The notes under the pieces were generated by a model, which saw only the letters and a list, made by a program, of their open reading frames with translations, was not told where the DNA came from and ran no database searches. Below, in pieces: positions 12,101-20,446 of a DNA stretch of 20,744 nt; position 1 is the stretch's first letter; every line of letters starts with the position of its first letter. Position numbers and translations under genes: made by a program. The stretch comes from Rostrohypoxylon terebratum (lineage: Eukaryota > Ascomycota > Sordariomycetes > Xylariales > Hypoxylaceae): positions 1 through 20,744 of the forward strand of contig MU386076.1 in assembly GCA_022497145.1 (NCBI GenBank), read 5' to 3'.

Positions 12101-12247
12101 ATAACCTTGACAGTCACACACGTACATGATGACAGAGTGCAGAGTGCAGAATGCAGGAGGGAAGACTCGATAACAAGGAAGAAAGGCTCACATGGGAGAG
12201 AATGGGCTATTACTCCGCACCACATTATTATACGATCCTTCGTTCAT
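9133..12247 (-). CDS. Conserved fungal protein with N-terminal KWVEAK...YDGDDWG motif, two exons
   Basis: The exons are 12247-12192 and 12070-9133, giving 998 codons (997 residues). The start ATG at 12247 sits in good context (ACCATGA). The first exon codes for only 18 codons and two bases; codon 19 (ATG) is split by the intron. Residues 33-53 carry a basic-aromatic block (RTKTRKWVEAK) followed by NYDGDDWG and an acidic stretch, which I recall as strongly conserved in filamentous ascomycetes. The middle (about 100-820) is serine/proline-rich and probably disordered. A helical block at about 834-880 (FRDILNLSSIEQRIEKF, then SGLSNWLLYM) and a basic C-terminal tail (959-997, GVKSGMKLFNKGKNKLRG) look like further conserved elements. 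No enzyme domain, signal peptide or membrane span is seen. The layout suggests an adaptor or scaffold, which is inference. The long ORF alone would suggest a start at 11685, but the frame stays open upstream through the conserved block. Confidence 0.88.
12071..12191 (-). other. Intron of the 997-residue protein gene
   Basis: On the minus strand: donor GTGAGC, branch-like CTGAC 22 bases before the end, acceptor CTCAG; 121 bp, phase 2. It joins an 18-codon first exon to the conserved N-terminal block in frame. A second GTACGT donor within it was tested and gives the wrong phase. Confidence 0.8.
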
Positions 12248-13433
12248 GGTAGCGAATGTGAATATATGTCTGGGTTTCTATGGCGACATCTATATTGAAT
12301 TGTTCCGGAATCTCGGATTGGGGAAGGAATGAGTTGATTGGAAGAGGATAGAGATGAAATCGGTATCGAAATCGTCGGACACGAAAATCGGTAAATTTCG
12401 AGGGTGGCTTAAGTAATTGGATATAAAAAAAGAATATCGCGGACACTCAACGGGCGCTTAAAGGATCGATGCGGGCGACGTAAATCGCGGTCATAGATTG
12501 AATTGGATACCCACCTGGGTCAGATAGAGGCAGGGAATGAAAAAAAAGGTATAAGAGGGGACCTGTATAGGTATCGTTGCCGGGGTGCCAATTTGTGTGG
12601 TATGTGTGGTTGTGGTGTGCGTGGTGTGGCGTGTAGTGTGTGTACCGAATGATTGAATTATGAGTTAATATGAGTTATGTACAAAGAAAGGAAATAAGGG
12701 ACTCGGAGAATTATTCGCGGCAAGACGGCATGGCGATACGGCGATGTTAGAGTGTTGTGGAAGAATAAACCGTATGGATCTGGACAAAGTTGAAGAAGGT
12801 CGAAAACCAAAATCGTTGGTCGGATGACGATTTTAGAATTCAGCAGTTAGAATTTAGAATACTATGTACTATGTAGTATTTAGCTGGGCCTAGGATAATT
12901 TACCGGCTGGTCCTTCTTGCCTGAGCCGTACCAAGTGAACTACGGACCGCCCCAGTTTTACTGGGTACGCACTGGGCAACCGCTACCGGGGAATTGTTGG
13001 AGTGTTATGGACTCTGGAGCAATCTAACGCACAGCCACAGCCCCACATCTGGCTAATAGCGCTAAAATCCGCCTCTAATAATTAGAATTAAGTTGTTTCT
13101 TCACGAAACAACACCCCTGAAATCCAGTCACGCCTCAGATTCACATCCATACCTATCCACGGTTGCTTGAGAAAACTCCGTATCCCTCACCTTCGAGCCA
13201 ACCTCCAAACTAGAAGTTTTGAGATCTGAAAATACTATCAAATACTATCCGTTCGCATGACTCTTAAGCCTTCCCAAATAATTCCAAAGCAAATAGCTTC
13301 TTCAGGGCATGTGCGCCCATCTTGGTATCTAGTAGTATGGATATATACCTAACCTACCTACCTAGTAGTGAATATTGGATATCACCTTTATAGGTACCTA
13401 CTCGGGCACCTAGTTCACCCAAAGATTCAGTAC
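12248..13433. other. Intergenic region with leader of the 9133-12247 gene and GT-rich tract
   Basis: The left part should hold the promoter and leader of the minus-strand gene starting at 12247, with a pyrimidine-rich stretch on its coding strand. A GT-rich tract lies at 12593-12644. Around 12835-12880 are short duplicated motifs (TTAGAATT and ACTATGTA types), and TACCTA units begin at 13345. No gene was recognised. Confidence 0.55.
12593..12644. repeat. GT-rich low-complexity tract
   Basis: About 50 bases made almost only of TGTG, TGGT and GCGTG units on the plus strand. It is a degenerate microsatellite, not a perfect one. Confidence 0.75.
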
Positions 13434-13440
13434 CTAGCCT
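13345..13440. repeat. TACCTA/TAGGTA repeat cluster
   Basis: Several TACCTA and CCTAG units in direct and inverted order, including three tandem ACCT(A) units at 13347-13363 and others to 13437. Confidence 0.7.
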
Positions 13441-14245
13441 AAATAAAAAGGCAGATGATGGTCGAAACTTAAAGCTTCAGCCGCAGCACCTAAGTGAATC
13501 CCCTTCAACATGTTGACGACTACGGTTATTTTTTCCTCCTTCCCTATCACCGAGGCCATCAAAGGTCCTACACGGCAAGTCATTTCGTACCGACGGATGA
13601 GGCGATTATCGTCATCTAATCGTCTTCCAAAACAGGGGTGGCTAAAGATCCATTGAGGGGATACTGATTCGACATCGATGATGTAGACACGAAAACTGCG
13701 GTTGTAATGTGTCAATCTAATCTATCTAGGTTAGTAGCTTCCCAACTGTAGCTGATGTGGTGTTCAAGAAGCAAAGCAGCTGTACACATCGCGCTGCAAA
13801 CTTCACTTTGTGCCGGAAGACCCGGCTCGGCTTTGGGATCTAGAAGTTGTCTCAGAGTATATCTATGATAGTCTATAGATGACGTGCGGTGCACAGAAGC
13901 CCAATTATCCGTGTTCAAGAGAACATGAATCACGATTGATTCGGACAGACTTCCACCAGAGTCAGGATCTATGCTGACACTAGGCCCGGACGTTCTCGGA
14001 CACGGCTTAGGTAGATGAACCGTGTTGCCGTGATGCGGGAAAGCGGGTGGTATCCCGTGTAGAACGCTATAGGCGCTCTACGGGGCGGCAGGCTTTCGCC
14101 TAGGATTAGCACGTATAGCGCTGACCCACATCTTTCCGAGCATTACGACGGCCGCTACAGCAGCTCGCCACGGGATTACCGTAGGGGATAGATGCGCCGG
14201 AACCACTAAAGCTCCAGCGCCCCAGGGGGTTCGATAACTGGCTCA
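13434..14245 (-). pseudogene. Possible degraded gene, unrecognised product
   Basis: On the minus strand a single frame is open from about 14242 down to 13712, about 175 codons, interrupted only by TAG near 14081. It then ends in TGA at 13712-13714, and the tract continues in another frame (13715-13434, 93 codons). Stretches read like protein (LRQLLDPKAEPGLP; ALLLEHHISYSWE; DDDNRLIRRYEMTCRVG) but I recognise no family. A TACTAAC box followed by CCGCAG lies at the frame change and looks like an intron 3' end. However, the GT donors I tried give the wrong phase, so either the gene is broken or the intron is not where I looked. There is no convincing start. Confidence 0.35.
14054..14085. repeat. 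Imperfect hairpin with partly pairing flanks
   Basis: The arms CCCGTGTAGAACGC and GCGCTCTACGGGG pair with a bulge and a mismatch around a five-base loop (TATAG). The flanks GGGAAAGC (near 14037) and GGCTTTCGCC (near 14090) can extend the pairing. It lies inside the possible degraded minus-strand gene, so it may be chance. Confidence 0.4.
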
Positions 14246-14413
14246 CATCGACAATGGCTTCGAACTTATGGATGACTTCACAAGACTTGGAGCACGCCAC
14301 GACACAAATCTCCCACAAGGAGTCACCAAGAAGCACTGTAACCTTAACTGCGAGATTGAGTTTATTCATTATAATAAAAAAAAGGAATTCTTGTAGTTAT
14401 GGATCAACCGAAT

Positions 14414-14930
14414 ATGCCTTGATGGAAAATCGCTATTGGATGCGATGTAAGTTCTAAGTCTTGCATATTCTACTTTATCGTCTTGGTTAGTTACTTATAA
14501 CTAGAGGAAGCTGGAACTACGTATAAGGATGCCTTGAAGGCCATACTTGACAACGACTCACGCATGGAGGATATCGCTGATATAGGCAGTTGCAAAACTA
14601 CCGACAAGACAGCGTATTCACTTGTGGCGGAAGCAGCTCGCTTAGTAGTAGCAGAAGAATGCGATCGCATGATGCTTATTTGTGGCACGGGGCTCGGTAT
14701 TGCGATTGCTGCCAACCACATTTTCGGGATCAGAGCAGTGACGGTACACGATAGATTCTGCGTTGAGCGGTCTATACCTACTGAGTAACGACGCACAGAT
14801 TCTGTGCCTGTGTCAGCGGATCATCGGAATCGAACTGGCTAAAAAGTTGGTCAAGGAGTGGCTGGGCTATGTTTTTGATCCTACAAGCTAGAGTTCAGAG
14901 GAAGTGGACGCTATCATGAAACTAGAGAAT
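14414..14930 (+). pseudogene. RpiB/LacA-family sugar-phosphate isomerase, pseudogene
   Basis: This family interconverts aldose and ketose phosphates (ribose-5-P/ribulose-5-P in RpiB; erythrulose phosphates in some yeast members). The first exon, from an ATG at 14414, gives KIAIGCD, the usual N terminus. A 60-bp intron (14447-14506) joins it exactly to EAGTTYKDALKAIL. The family core is clear: LICGTGLGIAIAANHIFGIR (anion-binding GTG loop with the usual cysteine), then AVTVHDRFCVERS. The gene is broken three times: TGA as third codon (14420-14422), a net +1 shift between 14771 and 14780 that brings TAA at 14786, and TAG at 14889-14891. After the shift the sequence resumes in the new frame with LLSNDAQILC, IIGIELAKKLVKEWLGY and SSEEVDAIMKLEN, the normal C-terminal half. 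Only a few lesions interrupt an otherwise well-kept frame, so loss looks fairly recent. The length fits the usual 150-170 residues. Confidence 0.88.
14447..14506 (+). other. Intron remnant in the RpiB-family pseudogene
   Basis: Donor GTAAGT at 14447 and acceptor CTAGAG ending at 14506; 60 bp, phase 0. Removing it joins KIAIGCD to EAGTTYKD, matching the family's N-terminal strand and helix without a gap. The acceptor four bases earlier would be two codon bases out. Confidence 0.8.
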
Positions 14931-14945
14931 GATCCTGTAATCGAG

Positions 14946-15696
14946 AATAAAAACTTTCGGCTTGTTTTGCTAGAAGCGGCATATAAAAAGGTAAGGCACG
15001 AGGGGTCAGTCACAAAGATTCTTGCCTCGGAGGTATCATTCACTATGCATGCGCAAGCCACCAACATCGGTGCTATCTAGGTACGCCTGCGACTCCACGG
15101 CGGGCGATGTCGTCAATGGATGTAGTGACCTATGCGGTGGATAGGTCCCCCAGAGTACATGGATGAGACTCGTTAGGTATACAGCGATTTTACCAATCAG
15201 CCTCAACCCTCGCCACGTTTTTGATGCAACTGGGTTCTAAGATACCCTGGCCACAGGCCTCAAACTAACGCATGCTGTAGACTTATAACGTCGCGGATGG
15301 GTTACCTAGGTCATTACCTAAGCCACTCAATTCGACAGTGAAGTGTATATGTTGACGATTTCATGGCCAACCATCGAGATATCAATAAGCTGATATATGA
15401 CGGCAACACTACCTCTCAAAGTAGACTCGCCCTTCCGCCCAGATGTCTAGCACGGAGTGATCAATATATTGTCCGAGGGTAAGATCGCGAAGCAGGAAGT
15501 GGTGGACTTTATAACTTCGAGCATCGACATGGAGGAGAATGGTATGAAGGAGCTCATGAATAGAAAGGACCGCCACAACAGCATTCTTATATACGTAAAT
15601 AAGAAGCAACATATAGTTACCGAATCGCTGCTGCCGGCCCCCTCTTCTACCAAACTATATGAATATTCAAAAGCTATACAGATCGATTGGGATTGA
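14946..15696 (+). pseudogene. Zinc-type medium-chain alcohol/polyol dehydrogenase, degraded remnant
   Basis: The N-terminal part (14946-15077, same frame as the end of the isomerase pseudogene) reads NKNFRLVLLEAAYKKVRHEG and then MHAQATNI, like the opening of sorbitol- or butanediol-type dehydrogenases up to the catalytic Cys region. TAG follows at 15078. In a shifted frame, AGDVVNGCSDLCGG (near 15100-15140) could be the GD-x-V and structural-zinc cysteine area. The C-terminal part (about 15410-15696) reads LKVDSPFRPDV, a TAG at 15447, then INILSEGKIAKQEVVDFITS and IDMEENGMKELMNRKDRH, the usual last strand and helices of the family. The remnant spans about 750 bp where an intact gene needs about 1050, so roughly 300 bp seem lost from the NAD-binding middle. 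The family call rests on both ends; the exact substrate is unknown. Confidence 0.55.
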
Positions 15697-16759
15697 GACT
15701 AATTTGATTGATTATATATGTACCCATACGAATGAAACAGGTATTTAATAAGAAACACCTGTGGCAACGCTCGGAGTCCGTATTTCGAATCAGTTGTTAC
15801 GGAGGCGTTACGTCGCCTGTAATTGTAGTGGACTCGGGGGTTTCTAGCGGTTAAAGCTCTAGGGGATTTAGTGCAAAACTATACCTAATCAATGGATGGA
15901 TTTGGATCCTTCTTCAACAGACAGTGGCTAGGAAACAGCTGAGCAACTGCTCGGCAACAGCTAGATGATAACTTTGAGTTCCCGATACAATACCGATATA
16001 ACTAATCAAATTCAATTAAATGTTTGAAACTCTTCAATAGATTCGGTCTTATGACTTGCGTCGCAAGTAGAAATGCATGGTTTTGTTTTAACCGTTGCCG
16101 AGACATCGTTAAGCTGTTGCTGAACCATTGAAAAGGGGCGCTAAGTAACGTCAAGCCCTTTATATCTACAGTGGGTTTAGTGGTGCTTAGTGAAATAATA
16201 CGCTGGTAAAATAGTGTGGGGTATTGCCTTCTGGGCGTGTTAGCGACAGAAATGGAAAACAACGGCATCTATATTCAGCGATGAAATTAGGGCTGATAAG
16301 CATGCCATATATATCTGGGTACCTATTAATGTAAAACGAAGGCATCGAGTGAATAAGGGTCTGGGATAAGTATTCAATGTAGAAATCAAAGTTTTATGCT
16401 TAATGTGCAGGAGTAAACGTCAGTGGTTTGAGTAAATGCCCAAGTAATCTCAGCCGCTAGATTTCAGATGCCGTATTTAGCTGCTATCTTTGCGTACTTA
16501 AACTGTATAAGAGTATCTGCAATCCTGCTGTCTGGTCATCATGAGTTTACAGTAGCACGGTATAAGTGACGGAGACATGAGAGTGATAGGATCAAAGCTT
16601 GCATTTGTGTTTTGGGGGCATGTCATAACTGTCAAGAAGAAAAGGCAAGAAGACCACGGTGATCTAGGAACTTCAGTAATGAGGCTTAGAGTACTGAATA
16701 ATGACTAGTCATTCCTCTCACTGAATACAAGGAGCTTTATGACTGACATGAGTACCTAA
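15697..16759. other. Gene-poor region with an inverted repeat
   Basis: AT-rich, with no recognisable gene. It holds the imperfect inverted repeat at 15922-16130 and the presumed 3' end of the kinase gene that stops at 16760. An 88-codon minus-strand ORF (16002-16268) overlaps the repeat and has no recognisable motif. Confidence 0.55.
15922..16130. repeat. Imperfect 37-bp terminal inverted repeats, possible decayed MITE
   Basis: The left arm (15922-15958, starting CAGTGGCTAGGAAACAGCTG) and the reverse complement of the right arm (16094-16130, starting CAATGGTTCAGCAACAGCTT) align without gaps over 37 bases at 26 identities, ending in a shared CTCGGCAAC. The CAGTGG start recalls hAT-type ends. 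The flanks show no matching target-site duplication, so the element is either old or the pairing marks something else. Confidence 0.4.
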
Positions 16760-18841
16760 CTACGGAGTAGTGCATCCGCTCAGGACTTTCTCAATAGCCT
16801 TGTCCACCTGAGGACTGGACCACCTCTTTACTGGATCAGGGTCCACCATCGCTTTCGCGAGCGAAACTACTTCGTTGACGACTTTGGCAGAATACCCTTG
16901 AACCCCTAAACTCTTTTCGAGGCTCGACGGCACAGAGCCGGCCTGCAACCCCTTGAACATCTCGGCACGTTCCATCGTCGTATTGCAGGGGCAGAGCATC
17001 TCGACAAACACGACACCCAAGGCAAATATATCGATTTTCTCATCATCGGCGCCTTTGAATGGCGGCGGTCGGTAGTTCGTGGTGCCGACAGGATGTTTCT
17101 TCGAAGTTGGCTGGTTATCATCGCCTTGGTGATGCGATAATGGCAATTCGCCTCGTGCCAATTGAGCGACGAGTCCAAAATCACCGATACGGGCATTGAT
17201 CCAACGTGTTGATAAATCGCCACCCTTGTTCTGACATGAGTTGCACGAGAGGCTGCAACAACCACCTTGTGACTCTTCCTCAGCTAAAGACAGAAATATG
17301 TTTCCCGGCTTGATATCTCTGTGTAGGAACCCCTTGGAATGGATGTATCGCAATCCTGAGTGGATGGACTGTAGTAGTCGAAGGCTAGGAATGAGATGAA
17401 AGCAGTGTTTAGGGGTATCAGGATCGTTCGGCGAGAGGGAGATATACTGAGCCAACGTCATGGGGTAGAGTGACATCTGGATATATAATGTGTAATCAGT
17501 CGCATCCAAGGTCTGATGTCTTCGGCTGCTGTTTTCTAGCTGGCCCTTCCCATCTGTGAAGATATCGCTGGTGTTTGATAAGGATGGGCTCTCGGCAGCA
17601 CTATCATTAGAAGCGGACTTCTCGAACCATTGGGGTTGGTGAGCTGATTCTTTATCGGGCAAGGAGAGAGTGTCTTCTCCAAAGACTATTCCACCACTAA
17701 GGGAGGGTGAGGGTTCGTCTTCGGTATCCTGAGAAAAGGGGTGATTGCTCAGCAATAACTGTTGGCGTGGACTTGAACGGGGTCTTGTACCAGATTCTGA
17801 TGATTCGAGTCAGTGAGTAGGCTTCCCATAGTACTAATCCAATGATATGTCTTAATTCAAGCCGCTAACGACCATGGTAACCACGGCTTTTTATGTGCTG
17901 CGTAAATTTGGTTATGGGAGTAGCGAGGTAATCTCAGGCCACTGTAAATACATCGTTGCAGAAATACAACTAGGTAACAAACCTAGGGAAATAAGAAAAG
18001 GAAATTTAAATGAGAGAAACTTACCACGTGAGGTCATGAGTAGAGGAGAGGAAAGTTGTTGAGGGACCTCAAGCCATGTAGCATGATAACGGACAATATT
18101 AGGATGATCTAAGGTGGCTAAAGCTTGAACTTCACGTAGAATATGCTGGAGTTCTTCCAGCCTCCCATCACGAAACCTCTTTCCCAGCTTTGGGGATAGT
18201 TGGATCTTCTTCACTGCGTATGTCTTCTGATCTAATGGATTGTAGCATCGATACACCTTCCCGAAGCCACCTTTTCCGAGAAGAGCAAGTTCACGAAATG
18301 ATGATTGGTAATGACTCTGATGCGGCTCCGATTGAAGTTCCAACTGAGCCGAATGTGGGGCGAGAGTTAAGTGGGACGTTTGAGAGACTAAGCCGCGCAT
18401 CGGGTTGGAGAGGCTTGAAGCGATTGTTTGAGAATTCGCCATCAGGCTGTCTACAGCTGATAAATATTGACGTCGACTTGCTATGCCACTATCGGCAGCA
18501 GCAAACTCTGCCATGATCCCATTCGCTGAAAGTTGGCGACTCGCCTCCACGAAGAGTTGTCGTGCGAGCGGTTGGATCTCGGGAGATTGTCTATTGTAAT
18601 TCTTACCCGGATTAGCAGCATTGAGGACCTCGGCGGCACGAGTGCGAATGTAGTCCTCTAGTAGGCTAGCAATCATCATGTTACGGTGATCTTCAGCAAC
18701 ATCTTTACCTGAAGGATCGCGAGAGTCGGATATAGATTTGGTCCGTCCACTAGACGAGATACTCTGAGTGTCTCCATGATCCGACCTGGCATTTGAGCCG
18801 GGTTGGCTCTCCTGACTGGAGGTTGAATCTTCGGAGTTCAT
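16760..18841 (-). CDS. HRI-like eIF2-alpha kinase (Ser/Thr protein kinase), two exons
   Basis: The exons are 18841-18025 and 17796-16760, giving 618 codons (617 residues). The start ATG has A at -3. Such kinases phosphorylate eIF2-alpha under stress and reduce translation initiation; substrate assignment here is by family. An N-terminal regulatory region (1-180) starts with an S-rich stretch. The kinase domain has the glycine loop (GKGGFGKV, 189-196), the VAIK-type lysine K211, the helix-C glutamate E237, a long insert after strand 4 (about 273-375) as in eIF2-alpha kinases, HRD (431-433, HRDIKPGNIF), DFG (478-480) and TTMER near 545, close to the T-x-MER seen in HRI/PEK kinases. Oddities: the APE motif reads PPF after GTTNYRP (510-519), so its glutamate is missing although the partner arginine R597 is kept, and a CC-x3-C-x2-C cluster (452-460) sits in an insert between HRD and DFG. 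GCN2's RWD and HisRS domains are absent. Confidence 0.82.
17797..18024 (-). other. Intron of the kinase gene
   Basis: On the minus strand: donor GTAAGT, branch-like CTGAC 15 bases from the end, acceptor ATCAG; 228 bp, phase 1. Reading through it ends in a stop after 37 codons, which would cut the kinase in its N-lobe. A second good acceptor (TTTCCCTAG) lies 42 bases in, but using it also leads to that stop. Confidence 0.85.
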
Positions 18842-19508
18842 ACTTGAGTAGTGAATGAGATGATACTTGTCCTTTCCACGTTCAATCCGAAGAGAAGCTA
18901 TCGTTGAGGATTGTCACATGTCGGTGTTGGATTAAGGAGTGTAGCTTTTAAACGAGGAGATGGCGGTCGTCCGAAGACGCTAAAAAGGTGAACGAAGCGA
19001 ACATGAGATGATGGATTGAGCCAGCTCCGAAAAGAAGAATAGATATTAGGGAATAAGAGCCTCGTGCATAGGCGGTAATTCAATCTTGGTGCCTAGTGTA
19101 GTTTGTTTGAGGTTGTAAATGGGTTCTAATTTGTTAATTTTGAACTTTGATGAATTGGACAGATCATTATTAAGTTAAGGTCATTGTAATATTTAAAATA
19201 CTTAATAAGCATCTCTGTTACGTAATCGTACTACCTCCAGCTGTAGACCCACAGTAATTGCCTAGGTGTGTTTCCTAGGTAATACAGCATACCTAGCAGC
19301 CTATGTATAGTATATACATAGCTGCCTGGCTGCCTAGTGCAGTAGCCACAATTGTGGGGACTATAGGAACTTGTGTGGGGTGTTGTTTCCCGATGCTCAC
19401 CATAGACCGCTTAATTGAGTCAGTACTACCTATTACATTGTACAATGCTACAGGTATCCATATGATAACGACACAACCTAATACTTGCTAATACCTATAA
19501 TATAATAT
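18842..19508. other. Intergenic region upstream of the kinase gene
   Basis: It should hold the promoter and leader of the minus-strand kinase gene. Minus-strand ORF-like stretches in the leader lack ATG starts. The right half is AT-rich and carries a cluster of CCTAGG/TACCTAG units (19258-19340). A 62-codon plus-strand ORF at 19303-19491 begins within these repeats and has no recognisable pattern. Confidence 0.55.
19258..19340. repeat. CCTAGGT/TACCTAG repeat cluster
   Basis: Repeated TGCCTAG, CCTAGGT and TACCTAG units in both orientations, with a TATGTATA/TATACATA palindrome between them. Confidence 0.65.
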
Positions 19509-19894
19509 GTTGACGACGACACCCGAGTCCGCTGGCGGACCAAATTCTGCCTCTACCCCCAAGACAGGTCTAGACCGGATGCCATATGCTTCCTTACAAT
19601 CGAGGATTCTCTCAAGAATGAATCTTTCCATCCCGGCGAGGTTGCCTGCGTTGTAGCCAGAGGTTGTACTAAATTAATACATAAGCAAGCTTACGATCCT
19701 AAAATAGCCCCGGTAAGTTTCTAGGGCCCGCACCACTATAATGTATTTTACTCATATGACTTAAGGTTACTGTTGTATCAGCTTCGGGCAGAGATCTGAG
19801 GATTGTTCAAGGCTACGCTGACACCAGTAATGACTGCATCGTGCTGCGCAAGTCGCCTATCGTAAACGTTGGCGGAAAAATGGACCAGAATTGA
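19509..19894 (+). CDS. Possible two-exon small gene or gene remnant, product unknown
   Basis: A frame open from 19509 to 19712 (68 codons, no ATG) runs into a GTAAGT donor. After a 53-bp intron (19713-19765, acceptor TTAAG) the frame continues for 42 codons to TGA at 19892-19894. The joined reading is coherent: FHPGEVACVVARGCTKLIH, then PKIAPVTVVSASGRDLRIVQ and NDCIVLRKSPIVNVGGK. I do not recognise the family. An in-frame TAA lies just upstream (around 19503-19505). The ATG at 19507 is in another frame, so either the true start is in an upstream exon or the 5' end is broken by a frameshift. Low confidence, but better than the other short ORFs in the region. Confidence 0.35.
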
Positions 19895-20446
19895 GAGGGG
19901 CTCATGAGAATCGGTTGCTGGCTCCTGAGTCGTCCCGCCATGCTGTGACTATCTTGAGGTCACGTTTGGGGTATAGCTCTTAGAGACGGATGTACCCAAG
20001 TTAATACGCATACACGCGCGGACATCAGATTGCAAGTCTCGCCGAGGCAGCTGCTTAACCTAGGGAAACCAACTCCCCTGTTACCACAACCGCTACATAA
20101 TACTAATAGGCAACCTATTTAGGCTAGGATACATACATAGCTCAATGCTTTCTATGTTTGAGGGAAGGACTCTGAAGGAAAACTTCTGACTCCCTCCGCC
20201 ATAGCACCCCATACTCTGCTTCTATATTTATAGTATTCGTGGTATCTTTTTGATCTAACGGACCTTTCCGGTTACATTCTTCCGGAATATCTAGATCGCG
20301 CTGCAAAGATTCTGAATGGAAATGATACATGGAAGGAATATAGACGATGGATGAAGATAATGCCGTTCAAGCGGCCGACAGGCGCTGATGTTTCCAAGTT
20401 GGGACCATTCGCCCTCACTTAACAATCACAACAATATACAACTCGG
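19895..20446. other. Intergenic stretch, no gene seen
   Basis: About 550 bases without a supportable gene. A 62-codon minus-strand ORF (20142-20330) shows no recognisable motif. The last 40 bases before 20447 are CAA-rich (CACAACAATATACAACTC), which would suit the leader of the plus-strand ORF that follows. Confidence 0.5.

Noticed and set aside
14206..14250. GGGGGTTCGATAA, resembling a tRNA T-loop
   Set aside because: The flanking bases do not form acceptor, D or anticodon stems, and the invariant TTC-G-A-N-C pattern is incomplete.
14106..14369. 87-codon minus-strand ORF
   Set aside because: Unrecognised, and overlaps a longer open minus-strand frame; kept only as part of the degraded tract discussion.
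14491..14796. 101-codon minus-strand ORF
   Set aside because: It is antisense to the clear RpiB-family coding sequence on the plus strand.
16002..16268. 88-codon minus-strand ORF overlapping the inverted repeat
   Set aside because: No transposase or other motif could be seen, and its start and end coincide with low-complexity AT-rich DNA.
18898..19083. 61-codon minus-strand ORF in the kinase leader
   Set aside because: It begins with TTG, not ATG, and has no protein pattern; not a convincing upstream ORF.
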